From a virus, in the IMG/VR virus record IMGVR_UViG_3300047552_000880, positions 61,893 through 125,892 of that record: a DNA stretch of 64,000 nucleotides, one strand, 5' to 3'. Shown here piece by piece: positions 49,378 through 58,448 of this stretch. A program made the translations under genes and the position numbers. Below the pieces are notes generated by a model. It saw nothing but the letters and a program-made list of their open reading frames with translations, was not told where the DNA came from and ran no database searches. Position 1 is the first letter of the stretch. The number at the start of each line of letters is the position of its first letter.

Positions 49378-50037
49378 ATGCAATTGAGCAAACAAACCAT
49401 TGAAGTCCTTAAAAACTTCGCCTCTATTAACCAGAACATTCTGATCCGTGCTGGCAACAAACTGACAACTCGGACAGTTGCTAAGAATATCTATGTAGAG
49501 GCAACTGTTCCTGATACATTTGAACAGGAATTTGGTATCTATAATCTGAGCGAGTTTCTTGGTATCACTACTCTGTTTAGTGAGCCTGTATTTGAGTTGT
49601 CAGATTCCTGTGTCTATATCTCTCAGGGAAAGAATCGAGTTCAATACATGTTCGCTTCACCAGAAGTTTTGGACTATCCCGATAAACCGATTCCTACTCT
49701 GGAAACCGATGCCCAATTCTTGATGAATGAGGATGTTCTTAAGAGTCTGTTGAAGGCAGGCGCAGTTTTATCTAGTACAGACCTGCGTATTACTGGTGCA
49801 GATGGTATTATCACTTGTACTGTTCTTGATCCAAAGAATCCTAGTAGTAATACATTCAGTGTCGAAGTCGGTACAACTGATCGAACATTTGACGTTTATA
49901 TTAAACTGTCGAACCTGAAAATGCCAGCGGGTTCATATGATGTTCTTTTGACAAGCAAGCGGGTTGCCAATTTCAAGAACACTGCAATGGATTATTCTAT
50001 CTTCATTGCAAACGAGAAAAATACTAGCTGGTCTTGA
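49378..50037 (+). CDS. 45: Sliding clamp gp45
   Basis: 219 residues; T4 gp45 has 228. The trimeric ring tethers the polymerase and activates late transcription. Conserved pattern: LSKQTIEVLKNFASINQNIL at the start, LTTRTVAKNIYVEATV, EFGIYNLSEFLG, and VDVYIK-type strands late (RTFDVYIKLSNLKMPAGSYD, ending DYSIFIANEK). Lies between two tRNA genes, directly upstream of the clamp-loader genes as in T4. No strong ribosome-binding site (GTGAG). Confidence 0.93.
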   Translation: MQLSKQTIEVLKNFASINQNILIRAGNKLTTRTVAKNIYVEATVPDTFEQEFGIYNLSEFLGITTLFSEPVFELSDSCVYISQGKNRVQYMFASPEVLDYPDKPIPTLETDAQFLMNEDVLKSLLKAGAVLSSTDLRITGADGIITCTVLDPKNPSSNTFSVEVGTTDRTFDVYIKLSNLKMPAGSYDVLLTSKRVANFKNTAMDYSIFIANEKNTSWS

Positions 50038-50042
50038 TTCTC

Positions 50043-50117
50043 TCGGGGATAGCTCAATGGTAGAGCAGGGAACTCATAATTCCTTGGTTGTCGGTTCGAG
50101 TCCGGCTCCCCGAACCA
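50043..50117 (+). tRNA. tRNA with CAT anticodon (Met, or Ile if modified)
   Basis: Acceptor TCGGGGA/TCCCCGA, D arm GCTC/GAGC, anticodon stem GGGAA/TTCCT with loop CTCATAA, T arm GTCGG-TTCGAGT-CCGGC, encoded CCA. The first base pair is T-A and the anticodon stem lacks three G-C pairs in the initiator pattern, so it is elongator tRNA-Met or an Ile tRNA needing lysidine at C34; the sequence alone cannot settle this. Confidence 0.9.
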
Positions 50118-50130
50118 ATAAGGTTTAATT

Positions 50131-51066
50131 ATGTTAGAAAATTTAGTTTGGGAACAAAAGTACCGTCCCAAAAAAATTGATGATGTTATTCTTCCGGCAA
50201 CTACAAAGAAGATGATTAAGGATTCCATTACTTCTGGTAAGGTTCCTAATTTTTTATTTGCTGGTTCTGCTGGAACAGGGAAGACGACAACTGCATATGC
50301 GATTGCAAATGAGTTGGGCGCAGACATTCTGTTCATCAATGCTAGTCTTGAGGGAAACATGGATACTTTGCGAACAAAGATTTCGCAGTTTGTTAGTACA
50401 GTTTCTTTCACGGACTCCAAGAAGGTTGTGTTATTGGACGAGTGTGATTATCTGTCAACCTCTGGTGTGATGCCAGCTTTGCGCGGATTTCTTGATACAT
50501 TTAGTGACAACGCTATTTTCATCTTTACTTGTAACTATCCGAATCGTCTGATTGACCCTCTGTTGTCTCGCTTGACTCGCGTAGATTTCAAATTCAGTAA
50601 AGAAGAAACTCAACCTGCCTGTGTTGGTATGTTGCGCCGTATTTGTCAGATTCTGGAAACAGAATCAGTTGAATATGACAAGAAAGCTGTTGCTTCTTTG
50701 GTAACAAGAAACTTTCCTGATTTTCGCCGTACTCTTGTTGATCTTCAGCGTTATTCAGCCGGTGGTGTGATTGATAGTGGGATTCTTGCTACAATCGATG
50801 AAACCGGAATAGATACACTTGTGGATCACTTGCGTAACAAGAAATTCACTGAAGTGCGCCAGTGGATCGCAAATAACACAATGGATGCACAACACTTTTA
50901 TCGGCTGTTCTATGATAAGGTTTCACCATATCTGGTTCCGATGAGTGTTCCTCAGATGATTTTGTTGATCGCTGATTCTGAATTCAAGGCTTCTCATAGT
51001 GTTGACCCCGAGATTAACCAAGTTGCTTTCTGTATTCAGTTCATGCAAAGCTGTGCATTCAAATGA
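50131..51066 (+). CDS. 44: Clamp loader large subunit gp44
   Basis: 311 residues; T4 gp44 has 319. AAA+ ATPase that opens and loads gp45. N-terminal WEQKYRPKKIDDV; Walker A GSAGTGKT (45-52); Walker B VVLLDECD (99-106); sensor 1 FIFTCNYPNRLIDPLLSR with the SRxxR-type arginine region. Begins 13 bases after the tRNA and overlaps gene 62 by ATGA. Confidence 0.95.
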   Translation: MLENLVWEQKYRPKKIDDVILPATTKKMIKDSITSGKVPNFLFAGSAGTGKTTTAYAIANELGADILFINASLEGNMDTLRTKISQFVSTVSFTDSKKVVLLDECDYLSTSGVMPALRGFLDTFSDNAIFIFTCNYPNRLIDPLLSRLTRVDFKFSKEETQPACVGMLRRICQILETESVEYDKKAVASLVTRNFPDFRRTLVDLQRYSAGGVIDSGILATIDETGIDTLVDHLRNKKFTEVRQWIANNTMDAQHFYRLFYDKVSPYLVPMSVPQMILLIADSEFKASHSVDPEINQVAFCIQFMQSCAFK

Positions 51067-51476
51067 GTAGCCCATTTGACTATATCAAGTCAGTGACTCA
51101 GACAAAGGAAGACCTGTTCACGAATGACGAGATATTCAAGAAAGAATATAACGCATTTATTGTGAACCGAGGTCTTTCTAATTCAGAGACAACTGCTCTA
51201 TTTGCTGATGCAATGAATCAACATCCTAATCTTGATCCATATCTTCAATATAAATTCTATTTGACCGGAATACCTAAAAGTAGAAATTATTCAAAATGGA
51301 TTAAAAAAGAAGCGATAAATAAAGATGAAAATGAATTACAATTTATCGCAGAACAATTAAATGTATCCATAAAAAGGGCTTTAATTCTCCATGACCTAAT
51401 TGGGTCAGAAAAGATTAAAGAATTGATTGACCTGCGAGGTGGCAAGGCAATCAATAATGGAAAACAAAAAATTTGA
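51063..51476 (+). CDS. 62: Clamp loader small subunit gp62
   Basis: 137 residues; T4 gp62 has 187. One copy joins four gp44 subunits. The family start SPFDYIKSVTQTKEDLF and the NRGLSNSETTALFADAMNQHP segment match. Shorter than in T4 at the C-terminus. Overlaps gene 44 (ATGA) and regA (20 bases). Confidence 0.88.
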   Translation: MSSPFDYIKSVTQTKEDLFTNDEIFKKEYNAFIVNRGLSNSETTALFADAMNQHPNLDPYLQYKFYLTGIPKSRNYSKWIKKEAINKDENELQFIAEQLNVSIKRALILHDLIGSEKIKELIDLRGGKAINNGKQKI

Positions 51477-51864
51477 AGATATCGGAGTACCTGTTAAACT
51501 TGGTAAGCCAGATGATTTTAATATTCTGATCGAAACGCTGTCTCGTATCGGTATCGCATCAAAGAAGACAAAGACTCTTTATCAGAGTTGTCATCTTCTG
51601 CATAAGAGGGGTGAATATAGAATCGTTCACTTCCTTGAAATGTTTGCTCTTGATGGAAAACCGACTTCTCTGACAGAAGATGATATTAAAAGAAGAAACA
51701 CTATTGCCAAACTGATTGATCAATGGAAATTGGCAACTGTATTGGACAAGACGCTGATTGAAACTGCGCCAGTTACTGATATCAAGATCGTTCCGTTCAA
51801 AGAGAAAAAAGAATGGACACTGATCAGTAAATACACATTGGGTACAAAGAAACGTACTCACTAG
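51457..51864 (+). CDS. regA: RegA translational repressor
   Basis: 135 residues from the ATG at 51457; T4 RegA has 122. It binds start regions of early mRNAs, including clamp and loader genes. Conserved: DDFNILIETLSRIGIASKKT, LYQSCHLLHKRGEYRIVHFL, LTEDDIKRRNTIAKL and EWTLISKYTLGTKK, all matching T4 (LYQSCHIL, IVHFKEM, WKLVPKYTIG). Position between 62 and 43 is the T4 order. Confidence 0.93.
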   Translation: MENKKFEDIGVPVKLGKPDDFNILIETLSRIGIASKKTKTLYQSCHLLHKRGEYRIVHFLEMFALDGKPTSLTEDDIKRRNTIAKLIDQWKLATVLDKTLIETAPVTDIKIVPFKEKKEWTLISKYTLGTKKRTH

Positions 51865-51865
51865 A

Positions 51866-51911
51866 ATTTGCTGCAATTGTGTAGCAAATACGATGATGCT
51901 TCGGGTCATCG
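51866..51911 (+). promoter_or_regulatory. Two hairpins between regA and hsp20
   Basis: ATTTGCT/AGCAAAT (51866-51889) and CGATGA/TCATCG (51891-51911). Only a weak T-run follows, so this may be a partial terminator or an mRNA-stability element. Confidence 0.4.
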
Positions 51912-51943
51912 GTTAATTTTAAACTTGCTTTATGGAGTTAAAA

Positions 51944-52378
51944 ATGTCAAAAATCAATTTCGCCACAGTTTTCCCTGATTATGTTGGTGGGCAACGCCTA
52001 CTGGACAAGATCAATGAATTCTATGATGATGCAAAGAAAGCCACTTCCTTTCCGCCATATAACATCATTGAATCCGATGATGGTATGAAGTACACAGTTG
52101 AATTGGCTGTTGCTGGCTATAACAAGGATGAGTTACAGGTGAAGTATCAGGACAACAGTCTGATCATCACTGGTAACAAGGTGCAAACAACACTGTCGGT
52201 AACTGATACCGAAACTTATTTGCATCGTGGTATCGCTTCACGCGACTTTACTCGAAAATTCTTGTTGGGCGATGATATCGTCATCGACTCGGTTAAGGTT
52301 GATAACGGGATTCTTACTGCAAAGATGACAAGAATCGTACCGGATGCTAAAAAACCACGTATAATCGATATCGCTTAA
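51944..52378 (+). CDS. Small heat-shock protein (Hsp20 / alpha-crystallin)
   Basis: 144 residues from the ATG at 51944 (GGAG 7 bases upstream). FPPYNIIESDDGMKYTVELA, VAGYNKDELQVKYQDNSLII, TGNK, and YLHRGIASRDFTRKFLLGDD are the successive alpha-crystallin strands; a C-terminal KKPRIIDIA supplies the I-x-I anchor. It prevents protein aggregation. Hsp20 genes are widespread in aquatic T4-like phages but absent from T4. Confidence 0.9.
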   Translation: MSKINFATVFPDYVGGQRLLDKINEFYDDAKKATSFPPYNIIESDDGMKYTVELAVAGYNKDELQVKYQDNSLIITGNKVQTTLSVTDTETYLHRGIASRDFTRKFLLGDDIVIDSVKVDNGILTAKMTRIVPDAKKPRIIDIA

Positions 52379-52415
52379 CTGAATATCCCAAATAAATAAA
52401 GATTTGGGGTTCATG

Positions 52416-52637
52416 ATGGCTAAGAAACAAGACAACCTTGCTGATTTTTTGACTTCACATCCAACTGAGTTGATTAACAACAGGTTTCTTGTGAAAGCGT
52501 CTGTACTCAATACGGGCGCTTTCAAACCGACCATAATGCTAGTGATTTATGATCTTATTGAACGTAACTTCAAACTTACGTACTATAATGATGTTGATCT
52601 TGCTAGCAACATGATCAAACTTTTGAAACAAACCTGA
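52416..52637 (+). CDS. Hypothetical small protein
   Basis: 73 residues from the second of two adjacent ATGs, which has GGGG 6 bases upstream. Alternates a basic N-terminus with beta-strand-like segments (FLVKASVLNTGAF, TIMLVIYD). AAATAAATA about 20 bases upstream may be a late-type promoter. No family recognised. Confidence 0.55.
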   Translation: MAKKQDNLADFLTSHPTELINNRFLVKASVLNTGAFKPTIMLVIYDLIERNFKLTYYNDVDLASNMIKLLKQT

Positions 52638-52650
52638 AAGAACCTTTATT

Positions 52651-52935
52651 ATGATGATCGAAACTTCTCAAGTAGTTATCCCTAGTGATCCAGCAACACA
52701 AAAACGCATTCGCGATGCATGTGCCGAATTCTCTGCTTCCGCTACTCGTGTTGAGGGCGAGAAAGACTTTCAGAAAGAACTGATCAGTTCTCTGGCAGAA
52801 GACACCGATCTTCCTAAGAAATACCTTCGTAAGCTCTGTGCTGTGTATCACAAACAGAATCTGGCAGAGGTCGAGGGCGATGCAGAAACAATTTCTGAGA
52901 TTTACAACAAAGTCTTTGGTGACGATGCCTCTTAA
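52651..52935 (+). CDS. dsbA: DsbA-like dsDNA-binding protein
   Basis: 94 residues; T4 DsbA has 89. T4 DsbA binds double-stranded DNA near late promoters. The C-terminal half LPKKYLRKLCAVYHKQNLAE, then ISEIYNKVF, parallels the T4 sequence (FNRLLALYHKDNRD, then VVELYDTVF). In T4 the gene lies next to other late-transcription regulators; here it precedes gene 43. Confidence 0.75.
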   Translation: MMIETSQVVIPSDPATQKRIRDACAEFSASATRVEGEKDFQKELISSLAEDTDLPKKYLRKLCAVYHKQNLAEVEGDAETISEIYNKVFGDDAS

Positions 52936-53032
52936 ACGCATTTAAACCAGTTTTGTGCCGTTTTCTGGACAAGTTGATACCAACACATAGGTAACAGCTA
53001 AAAACGGCTCTAATCGCTTTATAATCAATTCG

Positions 53033-53055
53033 CTGTGCTTCAACTATCAGCACGG
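53033..53055 (+). promoter_or_regulatory. Operator-like hairpin before gene 43
   Basis: 7-bp stem CTGTGCT / AGCACGG (one G-U pair) with a 9-base loop TCAACTATC, ending 13 bases before the polymerase start. In T4 and RB69, gp43 represses its own translation by binding a leader hairpin with a loop containing AACU; the loop here also contains AACT. Confidence 0.6.
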
Positions 53056-53068
53056 AAATGCGGAATCA

Positions 53069-55537
53069 ATGACCAATCTCTGTTATACCTTCGTTGGAAG
53101 GAAATCCAACAAAATACTTTTCCGTGGCTACAAAGACGGAAAACGAATCCAATCCGGCGAAATCGCATACAAACCTTCGCTATACACGCCACTTGAATCT
53201 GGCGCTCAATCGGATTATCAGACCATCTATGGTGAACCTCTGAAGAAGATCGAGTTTTCTTCTATTCGTGATGCCAACAACTTTATCCGTGACTATAAAG
53301 ATGTTTTCCGTATTCATGGCAACACTCAATTTGAATATGATTTTCTTCATTCCAATTTTCCTGATACGATCAATGCATCAATTGAGGATATCAATGTAGT
53401 CTCTGTTGACATAGAAACGAAGGTCACTGACGGAGAGTTTCCGAATCCAGAATTGGCAAAAGAAGAAATCACTGTCATCACCATCATTGACCGTAAGACA
53501 AAGAAAGTTACCGCCCTCGGCACACTTGCTGCTAGCCACGATGGGTACACTAGGTACGCTACTGAATCTGAAATGCTTTTGGCATTCATTGACCACATTC
53601 GTGTCTCTGACCCAGATATCATTACTGGCTGGAACGTAGATTACTTTGACTTCGCTTATCTCTGTACTCGAATCAATAATGTTCTTGGTGAGTCTGCAAT
53701 GGAAAGACTTTCCCCATTCGGTGAGGTCAGAAAAAAAATTGATGTGATCAATGAACGTGAACAGATGCGGTTTGAGATTGTTGGTCGAACTATCTTGGAT
53801 ATGATGGACTTGTATAAGAAGTTTCGTCTTATCACCCGCGCCTCATATAAATTGGATTACATTGCTGAGATTGAATTGGGTGAGAATAAAGTCTCGAACC
53901 CATATGGCTCTTTCCGTGAGTTCTATGAGAAAGACCCTCAATTGTTTCTTCAGTACAACATTCATGATGCAATGCTTGTTGATCGACTGGAAACAAAACT
54001 TGGGTTCGTTTATCTGTCCGTGGTTCTTGCTTACTTGACCAAATGTAATTTTGCTGATGTTTTCTCGCCGGTTAAGATGTGGGAAAACTACATCACTTCT
54101 ATTCTGAAGAATGAGAATACATTTGTTGCACGTAAATCCATGAGCAATTCCGGGTTTACTCCAATTGAGGGCGGCTATGTTAAGCAGCCTGTTCCCGGTA
54201 TATATGAGTGGTTGGTTTCTCTTGACTTTGGTAGCCTTTACCCAAGTATCATTATGGCGCTCAATATGTCGCCAGAGACATTGATTGATTATGATCCTGA
54301 ATTTACGGTTGATGAATTTCTTGCCGGGAAATATGTCGCCGACTCGGATAAATGTCTTGCTGTCAATGGAACGACATATCGAAAAGATAAATTGGGTGTT
54401 GTGCCTCGCCTCACGAAAGTCGTGTTCGATCTTCGTAAGAGCGCCAAGAAAGAAATGCTTTCTAATAAAAGGATGTATGAAGAAACTCACGACATAAAAT
54501 ATAAAGCAGAAGCTGATCGTTTAAATGTTTTGCAGCAATCTGCAAAAGTTTTGGGCAACGCATTATATGGTTCGCTTTCCAACGAGTATTTTATGTTCTT
54601 TGATACTCGAATCGCGGAAGGTGTTACGAAGACAGGGCAATATCTGATTCGCAAATCAGGTAAAGAATTGTCTGATTATGTCAATAAACTTGTTGGAACA
54701 GATAGCGTTGACTATAATGTTTACTCTGATACCGACTCGTGTTACATTGTCTGTAATTCTCTGGTGGAAAAATACCTTTCCAGTATTACGGATGAACAAA
54801 AGATTGTCGATGCACTAGATAAGATCGTTAAGAATAAACTTCAGGTCTGTGTTGATGCTGCTATTGAAGATGCAGCCAAGACAATGAATGTTTATGAAAA
54901 TGTTCTGACAATCAAACGAGAAGCCATTTCATCATCTGCTGTATGGGTTGCCAAGAAAAGATATGCGCAGCGTGTGCTTGACAATGAAGACGTGCGATAT
55001 TCTGAGCCTGAATATAAGGTTACTGGTATTGAAACTAATCGCAGTAGTACGCCTGACTTGGTACGAGGTTGGTTGATGGATGCAATCAAGATCATGCTAG
55101 ACACCAATGATGTTGAACAGGTGAAGTCTTTTGTTGATAAATGTCGCACTGAGTTCACGAAAAAGCGAGTAGAGGAAATATCTTTCCCTCGTGGAGTCAA
55201 TAATCTCGCTAAGTGGCAAGGATATCCTAGTGGAACCCCTATTGCGGTTCGTGCTGCTATGCTGCACAATGATATGGTCAAAAAGAAAAATCTTACTGGT
55301 AAGGTAAGAGAGATTTCTGAGGGCGATAAGATCAAGTACACTTATCTGATCGAACCGAATCCATTGAGGGCAAATGTTATTGGTTTTGTTGACGAGTTGC
55401 CACAGGAGTTTGGTCTGCATCGTTATGTGGATTACGACAAGCAGTTCGACAAAGCGTTCTTTGGTCCATTGAAGAACATTACCGACGCGGCGTCTTGGAA
55501 ATTGGTTGAGGAAGCTGTGTTAGAAGGATTTTTTTAA
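53069..55537 (+). CDS. 43: DNA polymerase gp43 (family B)
   Basis: 822 residues; T4 gp43 has 898. Replicative polymerase with proofreading. Exonuclease Exo I is VDIETK (D114, E116; T4 D112, E114); Exo II WNVDYFDFAYL; Exo III region FLQYNIHDAMLVDRL. Polymerase motif A is DFGSLYPSI (D386), motif B is KVLGNALYGSLSNEYF, motif C is YSDTDS (552-557). A C-terminal hydrophobic ending (VLEGFF) would be the clamp-binding tail. No intron or intein. Confidence 0.97.
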   Translation: MTNLCYTFVGRKSNKILFRGYKDGKRIQSGEIAYKPSLYTPLESGAQSDYQTIYGEPLKKIEFSSIRDANNFIRDYKDVFRIHGNTQFEYDFLHSNFPDTINASIEDINVVSVDIETKVTDGEFPNPELAKEEITVITIIDRKTKKVTALGTLAASHDGYTRYATESEMLLAFIDHIRVSDPDIITGWNVDYFDFAYLCTRINNVLGESAMERLSPFGEVRKKIDVINEREQMRFEIVGRTILDMMDLYKKFRLITRASYKLDYIAEIELGENKVSNPYGSFREFYEKDPQLFLQYNIHDAMLVDRLETKLGFVYLSVVLAYLTKCNFADVFSPVKMWENYITSILKNENTFVARKSMSNSGFTPIEGGYVKQPVPGIYEWLVSLDFGSLYPSIIMALNMSPETLIDYDPEFTVDEFLAGKYVADSDKCLAVNGTTYRKDKLGVVPRLTKVVFDLRKSAKKEMLSNKRMYEETHDIKYKAEADRLNVLQQSAKVLGNALYGSLSNEYFMFFDTRIAEGVTKTGQYLIRKSGKELSDYVNKLVGTDSVDYNVYSDTDSCYIVCNSLVEKYLSSITDEQKIVDALDKIVKNKLQVCVDAAIEDAAKTMNVYENVLTIKREAISSSAVWVAKKRYAQRVLDNEDVRYSEPEYKVTGIETNRSSTPDLVRGWLMDAIKIMLDTNDVEQVKSFVDKCRTEFTKKRVEEISFPRGVNNLAKWQGYPSGTPIAVRAAMLHNDMVKKKNLTGKVREISEGDKIKYTYLIEPNPLRANVIGFVDELPQEFGLHRYVDYDKQFDKAFFGPLKNITDAASWKLVEEAVLEGFF

Positions 55538-55547
55538 AAGGAAACTT

Positions 55548-56594
55548 ATGAGTAAATTATTGGATAAAATTTTGAAGGCATCATCTGTTAAGAATACATC
55601 TATTCTATCAGAATCAATTCTTTTCACTGATCGTGATGTAATCACAACAGAGATTCCTATTATCAATGTTGCATATTCTGGTGAGTTGAATGGTGGTATT
55701 CCGGCGGGTGTTAATTTGTGGGCAGGACCATCGAAGTCATATAAAACACTTGGTACATTGATGTGTGTAAAGGCATATCTGAACAAATATGAAGATGGTG
55801 TTTGTATTTTATATGATTCCGAAGGTGGAGTTACTCCTGACTACCTGAAGAACATTGGTATTGACCCGGCTCGTGTTGTACACATCCCAATTGAACATAT
55901 CGAAATGCTGAAGTTTGATATGGTCAAACAGCTTAAAGAATTAGACCGCGACGACAAAGTTATCATGGTCATTGATTCCATTGGTAACACAGCATCGCTC
56001 AAGGAATTGGAAGACGCACAGAACGAAAAGACTGTTGCTGATATGCAACGAGCAAAGAGCATCAAAGCTCTGTTTCGTATGATCACCCCTTCTCTGGTCG
56101 CAAAAGATATTCCTTGTATGGTGGTGGCTCATACTTATGCTGAAATGACCTTGTATCCTCGACAGATCATTTCTGGTGGAACCGGATTGATCTATAGTGC
56201 TAACTCGGCTTTCATTCTGTCTAAGTCACAGGAAAAGGACGGTGATGAAATCGTTGGCTGGAATTTCACCATTAACATCGAGAAATCAAGATTCGTCAAA
56301 GAGAAATCTAAACTTATCTTCACAGTGAAGTATGATGGTGGTATTGATAAGTATTCAGGTATTCTTGATCTTGCAATGGAATTTGGTTTTGTGGTTAAAC
56401 CGAAAAATGGTTGGTATCAGTTAGTTGATATGGATACCGGAGAGATGGTTGGTAAGATGTATCGCGCCGCCGAAACGGGGTGCGATGAATTCTTGGGTAA
56501 AGTGCTCACACACCCCAAATTCGCACAGGAAGTGAAGAAGAAATATTCTCTTGCTGCACCAAAACCTGTTACAATCGAAGATTCAGACGAATAA
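55548..56594 (+). CDS. uvsX: UvsX recombinase
   Basis: 348 residues; T4 UvsX has 391. RecA-family strand exchange protein driving recombination-dependent replication. Walker A is GPSKSYKT (60-67; T4 GPSKSFKS); Walker B VIMVIDSIG; the DNA-binding loop region has RMITPSLVAKDIPCMVVAHT and GGTGLIYSANSAFIL. AAAGGA lies upstream of the ATG. Acidic C-terminus. Confidence 0.94.
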   Translation: MSKLLDKILKASSVKNTSILSESILFTDRDVITTEIPIINVAYSGELNGGIPAGVNLWAGPSKSYKTLGTLMCVKAYLNKYEDGVCILYDSEGGVTPDYLKNIGIDPARVVHIPIEHIEMLKFDMVKQLKELDRDDKVIMVIDSIGNTASLKELEDAQNEKTVADMQRAKSIKALFRMITPSLVAKDIPCMVVAHTYAEMTLYPRQIISGGTGLIYSANSAFILSKSQEKDGDEIVGWNFTINIEKSRFVKEKSKLIFTVKYDGGIDKYSGILDLAMEFGFVVKPKNGWYQLVDMDTGEMVGKMYRAAETGCDEFLGKVLTHPKFAQEVKKKYSLAAPKPVTIEDSDE

Positions 56595-56634
56595 ACAAAC
56601 TAGATCGCTAAAACGCGACAACAACTAAAACACG

Positions 56635-58026
56635 ATGCGAACAGAATCCCTTATCTTCAGTCAACTACTCAGCAATGAAACCTATACCAGAAAAGTTACA
56701 CCGCATCTGAAAGAAGACTACTTCCAGACACAGGAAGATAAGGTTTTCTATAAAATCTTTCATCGTTTCTTTACGAAACACAATGCCATTCCTAGTAAAC
56801 AGGCGATGGCAGTTGAGATAGACAATCTTCGTAGCAACGCTGATCTTCATAAAAGTATTTTAAACGTACTGAATGAAACCAGTGAATTCACGGAGTCAAT
56901 GGAATATCTCGTTGATACAACAGAAAAGTATTGCAAAGAACGGGCGCTCTTTAATGCACTAAAAGAATCTGTGATGATCGTTGATGGTCAGAGTAAAATG
57001 ACACCAGAAGCGATACCAACAATTCTTCAACAGGCTCTCTCGGTTTGCTTTAATACAGAAATCGGTCACGATTACATTGATGATGCTGAGTCTCGGTATG
57101 ATTATTATCATTCATCTGAATTTAGAATCCCGATGGGGTTGAAAACTTTTGATGATGCGACTAAGGGTGGTATACCAAGAAAGACGCTGAATGTATTGCT
57201 GGCTCCGCCTCATGGTGGTAAGTCTCTTGTTATGGTAAACATGGCAGCAGGTGCATTGGCAGCAGGATTCAATGTTCTGTATATCACGATGGAAATGGCA
57301 GAAGAAGAAATCGGCAAGCGGTTCGATGTGAATCGTTTTAATGTTGATTTTGATACCCTCGAAACTTTACCAAAACAATTGTTCATGAACAAGATCACGG
57401 GTATCATGAATTCTAGTCAAGGTAAGTTGAAGATTCAAGAATACCCAACTGGCGGGGCGCATGCAGGACATTTTAAAAGTCTTATTCAGGAATTAAAACA
57501 GAAACAAAACTGGACACCTGATCTGATTGTTGTTGATTACATGGGTATCTGTTCAAGTGAGCGTTATAAGGCTTCCTCTGGCGCAAATTCTTATACAATC
57601 ATGAAATCTGTTGGAGAAGAATTAAGGTCACTTGCAATTGAAACCAATACAGCGATCATTACTGCGGTACAAACAAATCGTAGCGGTGTTGGTAACAGTG
57701 ATGTTGATATGACTTCAACAAGTGAATCTTTGGGTATCCCTGCGATTGCTGACTTGTTTTGGGCTATCATCAATACAGATGAATTGAAAGACCTTCGACA
57801 ACTCATGTTTAAGCAGTTGAAGAATCGATATAAAAGTCTCGATGATCCAGAAAGATTTGTGGTTGGTGTGGATACATCAAGAATGAAGTTACATGATCTT
57901 GAAAACGCTGTTGCACAAAAGCCAGCAAAGAAAGGTTCTAAATTAAATACTAACGAAAATCTTAATGTGGATATGTTACACACAATTCCACAATCAAAGG
58001 CATCGTTTGACGAATTTAATTTTTAA
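56635..58026 (+). CDS. 41: Replicative DNA helicase gp41
   Basis: 463 residues; T4 gp41 has 475. DnaB-type 5'-to-3' hexameric helicase working with primase gp61. Walker A APPHGGKS (190-197); Walker B DLIVVDYMGICSS; TAVQTNRSGVG and SESLGIPAIADLFWAI are the later motifs. The N-terminal LIFSQLLSNETYTRKVTPHL is the family start. No ribosome-binding site is visible before the ATG. Confidence 0.95.
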   Translation: MRTESLIFSQLLSNETYTRKVTPHLKEDYFQTQEDKVFYKIFHRFFTKHNAIPSKQAMAVEIDNLRSNADLHKSILNVLNETSEFTESMEYLVDTTEKYCKERALFNALKESVMIVDGQSKMTPEAIPTILQQALSVCFNTEIGHDYIDDAESRYDYYHSSEFRIPMGLKTFDDATKGGIPRKTLNVLLAPPHGGKSLVMVNMAAGALAAGFNVLYITMEMAEEEIGKRFDVNRFNVDFDTLETLPKQLFMNKITGIMNSSQGKLKIQEYPTGGAHAGHFKSLIQELKQKQNWTPDLIVVDYMGICSSERYKASSGANSYTIMKSVGEELRSLAIETNTAIITAVQTNRSGVGNSDVDMTSTSESLGIPAIADLFWAIINTDELKDLRQLMFKQLKNRYKSLDDPERFVVGVDTSRMKLHDLENAVAQKPAKKGSKLNTNENLNVDMLHTIPQSKASFDEFNF

Positions 58027-58028
58027 TC

Positions 58029-58448
58029 ATGCAAATTGCATTTTATAAAGCCAATCGTGGGAATCTTCTGGATAAGCTGATTGGCGTCTTCACGTTTGGA
58101 AAATATTCTCACTGTGAATTGATACTTGACGATGGTCTATGGGCAACCAGTTCTCCGCGTGACGGTGGCGTAGTGATGCGGTATTTAGAACCATCTGATA
58201 AATGGGACATATTTGATCTATATGTACCTTATGATGTTAATACCGATCTGGTTAAAAAGTGGTTTGATGCGAATGATGGCGATGCGTATGATTATCTTGG
58301 TGCATTTGGGAGTGCATTTGGTCTTGATCTAGTTTCTACTCAGAAAAAATATTGTAGTCAGACATGCGCAATTATTCTTGGAATAGATTCGACCATATCG
58401 CCGTCATCACTTTACAGAAAACTTAAAAAGATCGGATATATCAGGTGA
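58029..58448 (+). CDS. Permuted papain-like (NlpC/P60-type) hydrolase
   Basis: 139 residues. The order is His first, in FTFGKYSHCELIL, then Cys, in KKYCSQTCAIIL, the permuted arrangement of YiiX/LRAT-like members of the NlpC/P60 superfamily. Start FYKANRGNLLDKLIG is common in phage members. Possible amidase or acyl-transfer activity on peptidoglycan or lipid-linked substrates; not proven. Overlaps the next gene by GTGA. Confidence 0.72.
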   Translation: MQIAFYKANRGNLLDKLIGVFTFGKYSHCELILDDGLWATSSPRDGGVVMRYLEPSDKWDIFDLYVPYDVNTDLVKKWFDANDGDAYDYLGAFGSAFGLDLVSTQKKYCSQTCAIILGIDSTISPSSLYRKLKKIGYIR

